A program made the translations under genes and the position numbers. DNA of 10,089 bases from Rubrivivax sp. GTDB lineage: Bacteria > Pseudomonadota > Gammaproteobacteria > Burkholderiales > Burkholderiaceae_C. This document shows, in pieces, positions 1-6,322 of the stretch. Positions within the stretch are counted from its first letter, which is position 1. Each line of letters opens with the position of its first letter. The notes under the pieces were generated by a model. It had not been told where the DNA came from, ran no database searches, and saw nothing but the letters and a program-made list of their open reading frames with translations. The DNA lies in the NCBI GenBank assembly GCA_020851615.1, contig JADZCL010000062.1, positions 1 through 10,089 on the forward strand. Direction: 5' to 3'.

Positions 1-882
1 CTGCAGCACGGTGTTGCGCACCGCGGCCTCGACCAGCACCGCCAGGTTGCGCCCGGCATCGACCGCGATCACCACCTTGCGCACCGGCAGCCCGAGCACG
101 TCCTCGTACAGGGGCTCGTAGGGCAGGCGCTCGAAGTCGCGCTCCATCGTCTCCTTGCGCACCAGGTGCACGATGAGCTTGAGGCGCATCTTGCGCCGCA
201 CCGCGGTCTCACCGAAGATGGCCTTGATGTCCAGCAGGCCGATGCCGCGCACCTCCAGCAGGTTCAGCAGCAGGTCGGGGCAGCGCCCGTCGATCGCCGT
301 CTGGCTGATGCGGTAGAGGTCGACGGCGTCGTCGGCCACCAGCCCGTGGCCGCGGCTGATCAACTCCAGACCGAGTTCGCTCTTGCCCAGGCCTGACTCG
401 CCCGTGAGCAGCACGCCCAGCCCCAGGATGTCCATGAAGACACCGTGGCGCGTGGTGCGCTCGGCGAACAACTCGCCCAGATAGGCCCGCACGACGTCGA
501 TCACGTGACCGGCGGACTCGCGGGTGACGAAGAGCGGAATCTCCGCGCGGTCGCAGATCGCCACGACCCGCTCGGGAGGCACCTGCTCGTCGGCGATGAT
601 CAGCACCGGCGGCTCGAGTGCGACGATGCGCGAGATGCGCCGCTCCTGCGTTTCGGCGTCGTCGCGCGACAGGTAGGCCACCTCGCGCTGGCCGACGATC
701 TGCACGCGATAGGGGTGGATGTAGTTCAGGTAGCCGACAAGGTCGGCGGCCGAGCGCGCCTCGCGCACCGCCGCGTCGTCGAAGCGCCGCTCGGGGTGGG
801 CGTGGCCTGCTATCCACTCCCAGTGCAGCACCTCGCGCTGGGCCTCGAACAAGGCCTCGGCGCTGATGACGGTGGGCTTCAT
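1..882 (-). CDS. hprK: HPr kinase/phosphorylase, 3' end cut by the window edge
   Basis: The frame is open from the ATG at 882 to base 1, giving 294 codons of a protein usually about 310-325 residues long, so only a short C-terminal tail is missing. HprK phosphorylates and dephosphorylates a regulatory serine on HPr-type phosphocarriers in the cytoplasm. Visible landmarks are the N-terminal regulatory domain, the conserved [11 protein letters not shown] stretch around His146, the Walker A P-loop GESGLGKS at 161-168, the VADDAV acidic stretch at 182-187 and the family signature [12 protein letters not shown] at 208-219. The start is well placed because the reading begins [12 protein letters not shown], as in betaproteobacterial homologues, 13 nt after the ptsN stop. 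No strong ribosome-binding site is seen, so translation may be coupled to ptsN. In this group HprK works in a regulatory PTS that need not import sugar. Identification is confident. Confidence 0.95.
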   Translation of the reverse strand, partial: MKPTVISAEALFEAQREVLHWEWIAGHAHPERRFDDAAVREARSAADLVGYLNYIHPYRVQIVGQREVAYLSRDDAETQERRISRIVALEPPVLIIADEQVPPERVVAICDRAEIPLFVTRESAGHVIDVVRAYLGELFAERTTRHGVFMDILGLGVLLTGESGLGKSELGLELISRGHGLVADDAVDLYRISQTAIDGRCPDLLLNLLEVRGIGLLDIKAIFGETAVRRKMRLKLIVHLVRKETMERDFERLPYEPLYEDVLGLPVRKVVIAVDAGRNLAVLVEAAVRNTVLQ

Positions 883-895
883 GCCGGCACGGTGC

Positions 896-1366
896 TCAGG
901 CCACCGTCTTCAACGGCTCCCAGTCGGAGATCAGCCGATGCACCGTGGCCGCCTCGGCCTCGGACTTGAGGCGCTCGCGCAACTCGCGGTCGGAGAGCAT
1001 CTCGGCGATCTCGGAGAGGATCTCGAGGTGGCGCTGCGTCGCCGCCTCGGGCACGAGCAGGAAGATCAGCAGCAGCACCGGTTCGTCGTCCGGGGCGTCG
1101 AAGGCCACGGGCTGGCGCAGCCGCACGACTGCGGCCAGCGGGTTCTTCAAGCCCTTGATGCGCCCATGCGGGATGGCCACTCCGTGGCCCAGACCGGTGG
1201 AACCCAGCCGCTCGCGCGCGAACAGGTTGTCCGTCACGGTGCCTCGGGCGATCACGTGCTGGTTCTCGAACAGCAGGCCGGCGTGCTCGAACACGCGCTT
1301 CTTGCTGGTCGCATCCACGTCCACCACCACGTTGGCAGCGGGCAGGATGGCGGCGAGGCGATTCAT
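896..1366 (-). CDS. ptsN: Nitrogen regulatory PTS component EIIA-Ntr
   Basis: This encodes 156 residues, normal for EIIA-Ntr, the terminal phosphoacceptor of the PTS-Ntr chain (PtsP, NPr, PtsN). EIIA-Ntr acts by protein-protein contact on potassium, nitrogen and carbon regulation and not by transporting sugar. The PTS EIIA type-2 fold is recognisable from MNRLAAILP onward. The active-site His is His67 in [14 protein letters not shown], followed by the conserved strand [12 protein letters not shown] at 96-107. The ATG at 1366 fits the known N-terminus, and a G-rich stretch about 9 nt upstream could serve as ribosome-binding site. The frame stays open further upstream, but that sequence is low-complexity Arg-rich translation without family similarity. 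A TATAAT box about 70 nt upstream could be its promoter. The gene is followed closely by hprK, a common pairing in betaproteobacteria. Confidence 0.93.
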   Translation of the reverse strand: MNRLAAILPAANVVVDVDATSKKRVFEHAGLLFENQHVIARGTVTDNLFARERLGSTGLGHGVAIPHGRIKGLKNPLAAVVRLRQPVAFDAPDDEPVLLLIFLLVPEAATQRHLEILSEIAEMLSDRELRERLKSEAEAATVHRLISDWEPLKTVA

Positions 1367-1435
1367 CTGGATGCGTCCCCCCGTGGGCCGTTCGATCGCT
1401 CGTGAGCGGCCACGCCGAGTGTTACAGAGCGTGGG

Positions 1436-1441
1436 ATTATA
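1436..1441 (-). promoter_or_regulatory. Candidate sigma-70 -10 box for ptsN-hprK
   Basis: On the minus strand these six bases read TATAAT, a perfect -10 hexamer in an otherwise extremely GC-rich stretch. They lie between the hpf terminator and the ptsN start. Transcription would start near 1429 and give a leader of about 60 nt. No good -35 hexamer sits 16-18 nt upstream (the sequence there is GC-rich, near GGGCGA), and there is no extended -10 TG. The promoter may therefore be weak or need an activator. Confidence 0.5.
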
Positions 1442-1537
1442 GGAAGCCCCCCCTGCCCTCGCCCGCGCTCGAAGGCCCCCTGAAGCGGGGAAGCGGGAAT
1501 ATTCGCGGCATTGCAGCAACGAGCGCCGGGGCCAGCG

Positions 1538-1558
1538 AAAACGGCCCCGCAGGGCCGT
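1538..1558 (-). terminator. Intrinsic terminator of hpf
   Basis: On the minus strand a perfect 7-bp stem, ACGGCCC with GGGCCGT, encloses the 4-nt loop TGCG. Its 3' end runs into four consecutive T residues (1541-1538). It begins 37 nt after the hpf stop codon. Position, stem strength and T-run fit a rho-independent terminator separating hpf from ptsN-hprK. Confidence 0.72.
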
Positions 1559-1594
1559 CTTGCGCGAACCGGGGCGGGACCGGCGGTGCACGCG

Positions 1595-1933
1595 TCAGCC
1601 GGTGCTCGCGTCCAGGCGCTTGGCGCCGGCGTGGTGGTCCTGCAGGCGGTCCTTGTGACGCACGACCTGGCGGTCGAGCTTGTCCATGAGCTGATCGATC
1701 GCGGCGTACAGGTCTTCGCTGGCATGCTCGACGAAGATGTCACGCCCCTTGACGCGCAGCGTCACCTCGGCGCGCTGCCGGCGCTCCTTTTCCTTCTTCT
1801 TCTCCACGGTCAGCAACACGTTGATGTCGACGACCTGGTCGAAGTGACGCGTCACCCGGTCCAGCTTGTTCAGCACGTACTCCCGCAGCGCGGGCGTGAC
1901 TTCGAGATGGTGTCCGCTGATCGTCAGGTTCAT
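1595..1933 (-). CDS. hpf: Ribosome hibernation promoting factor, short form
   Basis: A 112-residue protein of the HPF/YfiA (RaiA) family. These proteins bind the decoding region of the 30S subunit in stationary phase or starvation and help inactive 70S or 100S particles form. The sequence starts [20 protein letters not shown] and continues through the charged [19 protein letters not shown] segment. It ends in the typical [23 protein letters not shown] helix (about residues 72-94). It lacks the C-terminal dimerisation domain of long HPF, so it is the short gammaproteobacterial/betaproteobacterial type. The ATG has a good GGAGG ribosome-binding site 5 nt upstream. In many betaproteobacteria rpoN precedes hpf. 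Here the upstream neighbour is a divergently transcribed catabolic gene instead. Confidence 0.93.
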   Translation of the reverse strand: MNLTISGHHLEVTPALREYVLNKLDRVTRHFDQVVDINVLLTVEKKKEKERRQRAEVTLRVKGRDIFVEHASEDLYAAIDQLMDKLDRQVVRHKDRLQDHHAGAKRLDASTG

Positions 1934-1938
1934 TCAAG

Positions 1939-1943
1939 CCTCC
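1939..1943 (-). promoter_or_regulatory. Ribosome-binding site of hpf
   Basis: On the minus strand this reads GGAGG, 5 nt before the ATG of hpf. It is the strongest Shine-Dalgarno match on the minus strand of the window and fixes the hpf start. Confidence 0.75.
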
Positions 1944-2084
1944 AGGTGAGGTGGGTGGGCAGAGGTCATCCGGGCCCGCGGCCACACGCACCCGCCGCCG
2001 CCAGGGGCAGCGCCCGGTGCTGAGGCTTGATCCCGGGCCATCGGCACGGGGGCCGACGGGCCCAGTGTGCACCTGCGCCGCAGT

Positions 2085-2094
2085 GCTTGCAAGC
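2085..2094. repeat. 10-bp perfect palindrome upstream of the ligase gene
   Basis: GCTTGCAAGC is its own reverse complement. It lies about 45 nt before the proposed ATG at 2139, in the divergent intergenic region between hpf and the glutamine-synthetase-like gene. Together with the inverted repeat at 2104-2120 it could form a regulator site. It is short, so chance remains possible. Confidence 0.3.
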
Positions 2095-2103
2095 CGGCCC
2101 GGA

Positions 2104-2120
2104 CCCGGTCCTGAACCGGG
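2104..2120. repeat. Inverted repeat upstream of the ligase gene
   Basis: The arms CCCGGT (2104-2109) and ACCGGG (2115-2120) are exact reverse complements separated by 5 nt. Their centre is about 22 bp from the centre of the palindrome at 2085-2094, roughly two helical turns, and 18 nt from the ATG at 2139. This is a plausible operator or a small hairpin in the leader. GC-rich arms of six bases arise by chance fairly often in such DNA. Confidence 0.35.
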
Positions 2121-2138
2121 CTTTGGGCGCTACCATCC

Positions 2139-3539
2139 ATGGGGCCTACCCGTTCGCACCCGATGCCGCCTGCCGACACCCCACTGCAAAGCCCGCTCAC
2201 GCTGGCGCAACTGAAGGCCGAGGTTGCCGCCGGAACGATCCACACCGTCGTCATCGCGATGACCGATATGCAGGGTCGCCTGCAGGGCAAGCGCCTTGCC
2301 GCGCGCTACTTCCTCGACACCGTGCTGGCCCACCATGCCGAGGGCTGCAGCTACCAGTTGGCGGTCGACATCGACATGAACACCGTCTCCGGCTACGAGA
2401 TCACCTCGTGGGAGCGCGGCTATGGCGACTTCGTCTTCGTCCCCGACCTTGCCACGCTGCGCCGCATGCCCTGGCACGCCGGCACCGCCCTCGTGCTGTG
2501 CGACCTGCAATGGGCCGACGGCACACCGGTGGTCGTCTCGCCGCGGCAGGTGCTGCGCCGACAGATCGAGCGGCTGGCCGGGCATGGGCTGCTCGCCTTC
2601 GCCGCCACCGAGCTCGAGTTCATCGTCTTTCGCGACACCTACGAGCAGGCCTGGCACAAGGCCTACCGCGACCTGGAGCCGGTCAACCTCTACAACGTCG
2701 ATTACGCGCTGCTGGACACCGCACGCATCGAGCCGCTGCTGGCGCGCATCCGCAACAACATGGTGGGCGCCGGCCTGGTGCTGGAGAACTCCAAGGGCGA
2801 GTGCAACTTCGGCCAGCACGAAATCAATTTCGGGTACGGGCCGGCGCTGCAGGCCGCCGACGAGCACGCGATCTACAAGAACGGCGCCAAGGAGATCGCC
2901 GCGCAGGAAGGCTATTCGCTGACCTTCATGGCGAAGTTCAACCAGCGTGAGGGCAGCTCCTGCCACATCCACCTGAGCCTGCGCAACCCGGACGGGACCG
3001 CCGTCTTCGCCGGCAGCGAGGCCGACGGCATGTCGCCCTTGTTCCGCCATTTCCTCGCCGGGCAGCTGGCCTGCATGCGCGAGCTGACGCTGTTCTTCGC
3101 GCCCAACATCAACTCCTACAAGCGCTTTGCCAAGGGCAGCTTCGCCCCCACGGCCGTGGCCTGGGGGCGGGACAACCGGACCTGCGCGCTGCGCGTCGTC
3201 GGCCACGGGGCGTCGTTGCGCGTGGAGAACCGGGTGCCCGGTGGTGACGCCAACCCGTACCTGGCGCTGGGGGCGATGATCGCCGCCGGCCTGCACGGGA
3301 TCGAGAACCGCCTCGAGCTCGAGGACGCCTACCCGAGCAACGCCTACACCTCCGACAAGCCGCGGGTGCCGCACAACCTGGTCGAGGCGCAAGCGCTGCT
3401 GCGCGATTCGGCCATCGCGCGCGCCGCGTTCGGCCGCCCGGTGATCGACCATTACCTGAACATGGCGCAGGTGGAGATCGACGCCTTCGAAGCCGCCGTG
3501 ACCGACTGGGAGCGCTTTCGCGGCTTCGAAAGGATGTAG
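2139..3539 (+). CDS. Glutamine synthetase family ligase, probable gamma-glutamylamide synthetase
   Basis: A 466-residue cytoplasmic enzyme of the glutamine synthetase superfamily, which joins an amine to the gamma-carboxyl of glutamate using ATP. Family motifs are present: metal-ligand acidic residues Glu158/Glu160 (TELEFIVF), Glu221 and Glu228 in ECNFGQHEINF, HIHLSL with His276 and His278, NINSYKRF at 323-330, WGRDNRTCALRV at 342-353 and ENRVPGGDANPYL with Glu363 and Arg365. The canonical N-terminal D-G-S-S ammonium-site motif is not evident, and neither is the NLY-LP adenylylation loop. This makes a housekeeping GlnA unlikely. GlnT-, PuuA-, IpuC- or GlnA4-like enzymes acting on amines are better models. 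The start is uncertain: ATG at 2139 or ATG at 2163, neither with a clear ribosome-binding site. It leads a three-gene set with an aldehyde and an alcohol dehydrogenase, which supports a role in amine or amino-alcohol catabolism. Confidence 0.88.
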   Translation: MGPTRSHPMPPADTPLQSPLTLAQLKAEVAAGTIHTVVIAMTDMQGRLQGKRLAARYFLDTVLAHHAEGCSYQLAVDIDMNTVSGYEITSWERGYGDFVFVPDLATLRRMPWHAGTALVLCDLQWADGTPVVVSPRQVLRRQIERLAGHGLLAFAATELEFIVFRDTYEQAWHKAYRDLEPVNLYNVDYALLDTARIEPLLARIRNNMVGAGLVLENSKGECNFGQHEINFGYGPALQAADEHAIYKNGAKEIAAQEGYSLTFMAKFNQREGSSCHIHLSLRNPDGTAVFAGSEADGMSPLFRHFLAGQLACMRELTLFFAPNINSYKRFAKGSFAPTAVAWGRDNRTCALRVVGHGASLRVENRVPGGDANPYLALGAMIAAGLHGIENRLELEDAYPSNAYTSDKPRVPHNLVEAQALLRDSAIARAAFGRPVIDHYLNMAQVEIDAFEAAVTDWERFRGFERM

Positions 3540-3549
3540 CTCCGCGCGG

Positions 3550-3577
3550 CCGCCGCAGCCTGCACCGGCAGCGGCGG
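3550..3577 (+). other. Strong hairpin between the ligase and aldehyde dehydrogenase genes
   Basis: The outer arms CCGCCGC (3550-3556) and GCGGCGG (3571-3577) pair perfectly. Inside, GCC (3558-3560) and GGC (3567-3569) pair after a single A-A mismatch, leaving a 6-nt loop. No T-run follows, so it is not a standard terminator. It lies in a 65-nt intergenic gap. It could be a transcript-processing or stabilising structure that sets expression of the first gene relative to the second. Confidence 0.4.
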
Positions 3578-3593
3578 TCCACCCCCCCTCTCT

Positions 3594-3599
3594 GGAGAG
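3594..3599 (+). promoter_or_regulatory. Ribosome-binding site of the aldehyde dehydrogenase
   Basis: GGAGAG lies 5 nt before the ATG at 3605 and fixes that start. Confidence 0.7.
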
Positions 3600-3604
3600 A
3601 CCCG

Positions 3605-4990
3605 ATGGATGAATTCACGACGATCAGCCCGGTCGACGGCACGCCCGTCGTCACGCGCGCGCGCACGCCGGCAAGCGGGCTCGAAGCGCTCGCGCAGGCC
3701 GCGCGGCGTGCGCAGCGCGAATGGGCGGATCGCCCGCTCAGCGAGCGCAGCCAGGTGCTGCAGGCCGCAGTTGACGCCGTGCTGGCGCGCGGCGAGCCCA
3801 TGGCGCACGACATCACGCGCCAGATGGGACGCCCGCTGGCCCAGAGCCCGGGGGAGCTCAAGGGCTTTGCCGAACGCGCGCGCCACATGCTTTCGATCGC
3901 GCCCGAAGCCTTGGCCGCAATCCCGCTGCCGCAGAAGAGCGGCTTCGAGCGCTTCATCGAGCGCGAGCCGGTGGGCACGGTGCTGACGATCGCACCGTGG
4001 AACTACCCGCTGCTGACCGCGGTGAACAGCATCGTGCCCGCGCTGGCTGCAGGCAACGCGGTCATCCTCAAGCATTCGGAGCAGACACCGCTGTGCGCCG
4101 AGGGCCTGGTCGACGCCTTCGCCGCGGCGGGCGTGCCGCGCGGGCTGTTCCAGTTCATCCATGCCTCGCACGCGACCATCGACGTCTTGATCCGGTCGCC
4201 GTGGGTGGACTACGTGGCGTTCACCGGATCTGTTGCCGGCGGCGCGGCGGTCGAGCACGCGGCGGCGGGGCGCTTCATCGGTCGCGGCCTGGAGCTTGGT
4301 GGCAATGATCCGGCCTACGTGCGCGCCGACGCCGACCTCGCGCATGCCGTGGAGACGCTGGTCGATGGCGCCTTCTACAACTCCGGGCAGTCGTGCTGCG
4401 GCATCCAGCGCATCTACGTGAACGAGGCGGTCTACCCCGAGTTCCTCGCCCGCGCAGTCGCACTCACCGAGCAGTACCGCCTGGGCAACCCGCTCGAGGC
4501 CGACACCAACCTCGGCCCGGTCGTGCGCACCCGCGCCGCCGACGAGATCCGCGCCGTCATCGCGGCCTCGGTGCAGCAGGGCGCGCGCAACGTCATCGAC
4601 GGCAAGCGCTTCCCGAGTGCGCGCACAGGCACCCCCTATGTGGCACCGGCCATCCTCACCGACGTGACGCACGCCATGCCGGTCATGAACGAGGAGTGCT
4701 TCGGGCCGGTGGTCGGCCTGATGCCGGTGCGCACCGACGACCAGGCCGTGGCGCTGATGAACGACTCGCCCTACGGCCTCACTGCCGCCGTGTTCACGCG
4801 CGACGTCGATGCCGCCCGGCAACTCGGCCGGCGCATCGCCACGGGGACCTTCTTCCTCAACCGCTGCGACTACCTGGACCCCGGCCTGGCATGGACCGGC
4901 GTGAAGAACACCGGCCACGGGGTTTCGCTGTCCATCCTGGGCTACCAGTCGCTGACCCGCGCCAAGTCCTTTCACCTGCGTCTTCCGTAA
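3605..4990 (+). CDS. NAD(P)-dependent aldehyde dehydrogenase
   Basis: A 461-residue protein of the aldehyde dehydrogenase superfamily that oxidises an aldehyde to a carboxylic acid. All core motifs are visible: PWNYP at 131-135 with the oxyanion-hole Asn133, cofactor-binding Lys156 (ILKHSEQTP), FTGSVAGG at 206-213, the general base Glu230 in LELGGNDP, the catalytic Cys264 in NSGQSCCG, and EECFGPVV with Glu364. The usual C-terminal GG-K-SG-G element appears as TGVKNTGHG around 431-439. The length is at the short end of the family, like succinate-semialdehyde dehydrogenases of the Sad type. Its natural substrate cannot be read from the sequence. The next gene starts 12 nt downstream, so the two are surely co-transcribed. 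The context suggests it oxidises the aldehyde made by the neighbouring alcohol dehydrogenase, perhaps a gamma-glutamyl-amino aldehyde or phosphonoacetaldehyde. Confidence 0.92.
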   Translation: MDEFTTISPVDGTPVVTRARTPASGLEALAQAARRAQREWADRPLSERSQVLQAAVDAVLARGEPMAHDITRQMGRPLAQSPGELKGFAERARHMLSIAPEALAAIPLPQKSGFERFIEREPVGTVLTIAPWNYPLLTAVNSIVPALAAGNAVILKHSEQTPLCAEGLVDAFAAAGVPRGLFQFIHASHATIDVLIRSPWVDYVAFTGSVAGGAAVEHAAAGRFIGRGLELGGNDPAYVRADADLAHAVETLVDGAFYNSGQSCCGIQRIYVNEAVYPEFLARAVALTEQYRLGNPLEADTNLGPVVRTRAADEIRAVIAASVQQGARNVIDGKRFPSARTGTPYVAPAILTDVTHAMPVMNEECFGPVVGLMPVRTDDQAVALMNDSPYGLTAAVFTRDVDAARQLGRRIATGTFFLNRCDYLDPGLAWTGVKNTGHGVSLSILGYQSLTRAKSFHLRLP

Positions 4991-5002
4991 GGCCGTCCGA
5001 TC

Positions 5003-6166
5003 ATGCAAACCCCAACTGCGAACTGGAACTACCCGACCTCGATCAAGGTCGGCGCCGGGCGAATCCGCGAACTCCCCGCGCACTGCCGCGCGCTGGGCAT
5101 GAGCCGGCCGCTGCTGGTCACCGACCCCGGCCTGGCGGGCCTGCCGATCGTCACCAGCACGCTGGCGCTGTGCAGGGCCGAGGGCCTCGAATGCGGGCTG
5201 TTCGCCGAGGTCAAGGGCAACCCCACCGGCGGCAACGTGACGGCGGGCGTGGCGGCCTTTCATGCGGGCCGGCACGACGGCGTGATCGCCTTTGGCGGCG
5301 GCTCGGCGCTCGATGCGGCCAAGGCCATCGCGCTGATGGCCGGGCAGGACCGGCCGCTGTGGGACTTCGTCGACGAAGGCGACAACTACCTGCGCGTCAA
5401 GGTCGAGGGCATGGCGCCGGTGGTGGCAGTGCCGACGACGGCGGGCACCGGCTCCGAGGTCGGCCGCGCCTCGGTCATCGTCGACGAGAGCACGCACGCC
5501 AAGCGCATCATCTTCCACGCGCGCATGCTGCCGGCAGTCGTGCTGCTGGACCCCGAACTGACGGTGGCCCTGCCACCACGACTGACTGCGGCGACCGGCA
5601 TGGACGCCCTCTCGCACAGCCTGGAGGCGCTGTGCTCACCCTTCTATCACCCCATGGCCACCGGGATCGGCATGGAAGGCTGCCACCTCATCCACCAGTA
5701 CCTGCGGCGTGCCGTCGCGGACGGCAGCGACCTGCAGGCGCGCACGCAGATGCTCGTCGCCTCGAGCATGGGGGCGACCGCCTTCCAGAAGGGGCTGGGT
5801 GCCATCCACGCGCTGGCACACCCCCTGGGGGCCATCTACGACGCGCACCATGGCACGCTGTGCGCCATCCTGATGCCCTACGTCCTCAAGGCCAACGAGC
5901 AGGCCGTCGCGCCGACGATGGCGCAACTGGCCCGCTACATGGGCCTGGCGCAGGGCAGCTTTGCGGCGCTGCTGGACTGGGTGCTCGAACTGCGCGAGAG
6001 CATCGGCATCCCGCACACGCTGCGCGAGATCGGCGTTCCCGACGACGCCGTCGGCCGGATCGGTGCGCAGGCGGCTGCCGACCCGTCGGCGTCGACCAAC
6101 CCCATTCCCTTCAGCGCCGCACAGTACGACGCCATCCTGCGCGACGCCATCACGGGGACGCTGTAG
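5003..6166 (+). CDS. Iron-type (group III) alcohol dehydrogenase
   Basis: A 387-residue protein of the metal-dependent group III alcohol dehydrogenases (FucO, EutG and relatives), which interconvert a primary alcohol and its aldehyde with NAD(P). The N-terminal nucleotide domain carries FGGGSALDAAKAIA (97-110) and TTAGTGSEV (145-153). The helical metal domain supplies the expected ligands by comparison with FucO: Asp201 and His205 in GMDALSHSLEAL, then His269 and His283 in the HALAHPLGA-YDAHHG region, with His273 between them. No key residue is missing. It starts 12 nt after the aldehyde dehydrogenase stop and completes the ligase-aldehyde dehydrogenase-alcohol dehydrogenase set. Oxidation of an alcohol such as gamma-glutamylethanolamide, or interconversion of phosphonoacetaldehyde and 2-hydroxyethylphosphonate, would both fit. 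Substrate and physiological direction are inferred only from neighbours. Confidence 0.92.
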   Translation: MQTPTANWNYPTSIKVGAGRIRELPAHCRALGMSRPLLVTDPGLAGLPIVTSTLALCRAEGLECGLFAEVKGNPTGGNVTAGVAAFHAGRHDGVIAFGGGSALDAAKAIALMAGQDRPLWDFVDEGDNYLRVKVEGMAPVVAVPTTAGTGSEVGRASVIVDESTHAKRIIFHARMLPAVVLLDPELTVALPPRLTAATGMDALSHSLEALCSPFYHPMATGIGMEGCHLIHQYLRRAVADGSDLQARTQMLVASSMGATAFQKGLGAIHALAHPLGAIYDAHHGTLCAILMPYVLKANEQAVAPTMAQLARYMGLAQGSFAALLDWVLELRESIGIPHTLREIGVPDDAVGRIGAQAAADPSASTNPIPFSAAQYDAILRDAITGTL

Positions 6167-6200
6167 TCGCCGCGCGTAGTGCAGACCCGCATCGACGATT

Positions 6201-6224
6201 CCCCTTTGATTGCATACAAAGGGG
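6201..6224. promoter_or_regulatory. 24-bp imperfect palindrome, operator or terminator candidate
   Basis: The arms CCCCTTTG (6201-6208) and CAAAGGGG (6217-6224) are exact reverse complements. The 8-nt centre itself contains TGCA in symmetry, so only two base pairs of the 24-bp site are mismatched. It lies 34 nt after the alcohol dehydrogenase stop and 98 nt before the binding-protein ATG, in an unusually AT-rich pocket. The inner TTGCATACAA resembles the near-palindromic sites bound by GntR/FadR-type regulators. Alternatively it is a hairpin followed by TTCTTC acting as a weak terminator or attenuator. It has no T-run on the minus strand. Confidence 0.55.
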
Positions 6225-6312
6225 TTCTTCACCAGAATGCCTCACACCCCGCACGAGCGACGGTTCACGGGCGGTCGCCGGTGAACAGGCGCTTTCGAAT
6301 TGCACGAACCAC

Positions 6313-6317
6313 GGAGA
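6313..6317 (+). promoter_or_regulatory. Ribosome-binding site of the binding-protein gene
   Basis: GGAGA lies 5 nt before the ATG at 6323. It decides the start in favour of this ATG, directly ahead of a signal peptide, over upstream in-frame codons such as the GTG at 6179. Confidence 0.75.
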
Positions 6318-6322
6318 CAAGC

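Noticed and set aside
1497..1504. GAATATTC palindrome between hpf and ptsN
   Set aside because: Eight bases only, not paired with any other site, and not positioned relative to a start codon in a way that suggests function.
2076..2091. Possible sigma-54 promoter (TTGCA at 2087-2091)
   Set aside because: The matching -24 GG element is absent at the required distance; the sequence there is CGCCGC.
2130..3452. 440-codon antisense open frame opposite the ligase
   Set aside because: Low-complexity Val/Gly/Arg/Gln translation with no family resemblance, lying entirely opposite a well-supported gene.
3452..5617. Long open frame antisense to the aldehyde and alcohol dehydrogenases (721 codons)
   Set aside because: Shadow of high third-position GC. 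The sense strand carries all catalytic motifs of two enzyme families and the antisense product resembles nothing.
6179..6322. Upstream GTG at 6179 as start of the binding protein
   Set aside because: It would put 48 polar residues before the signal peptide. The ATG at 6323 has a good ribosome-binding site and starts the Sec signal directly.
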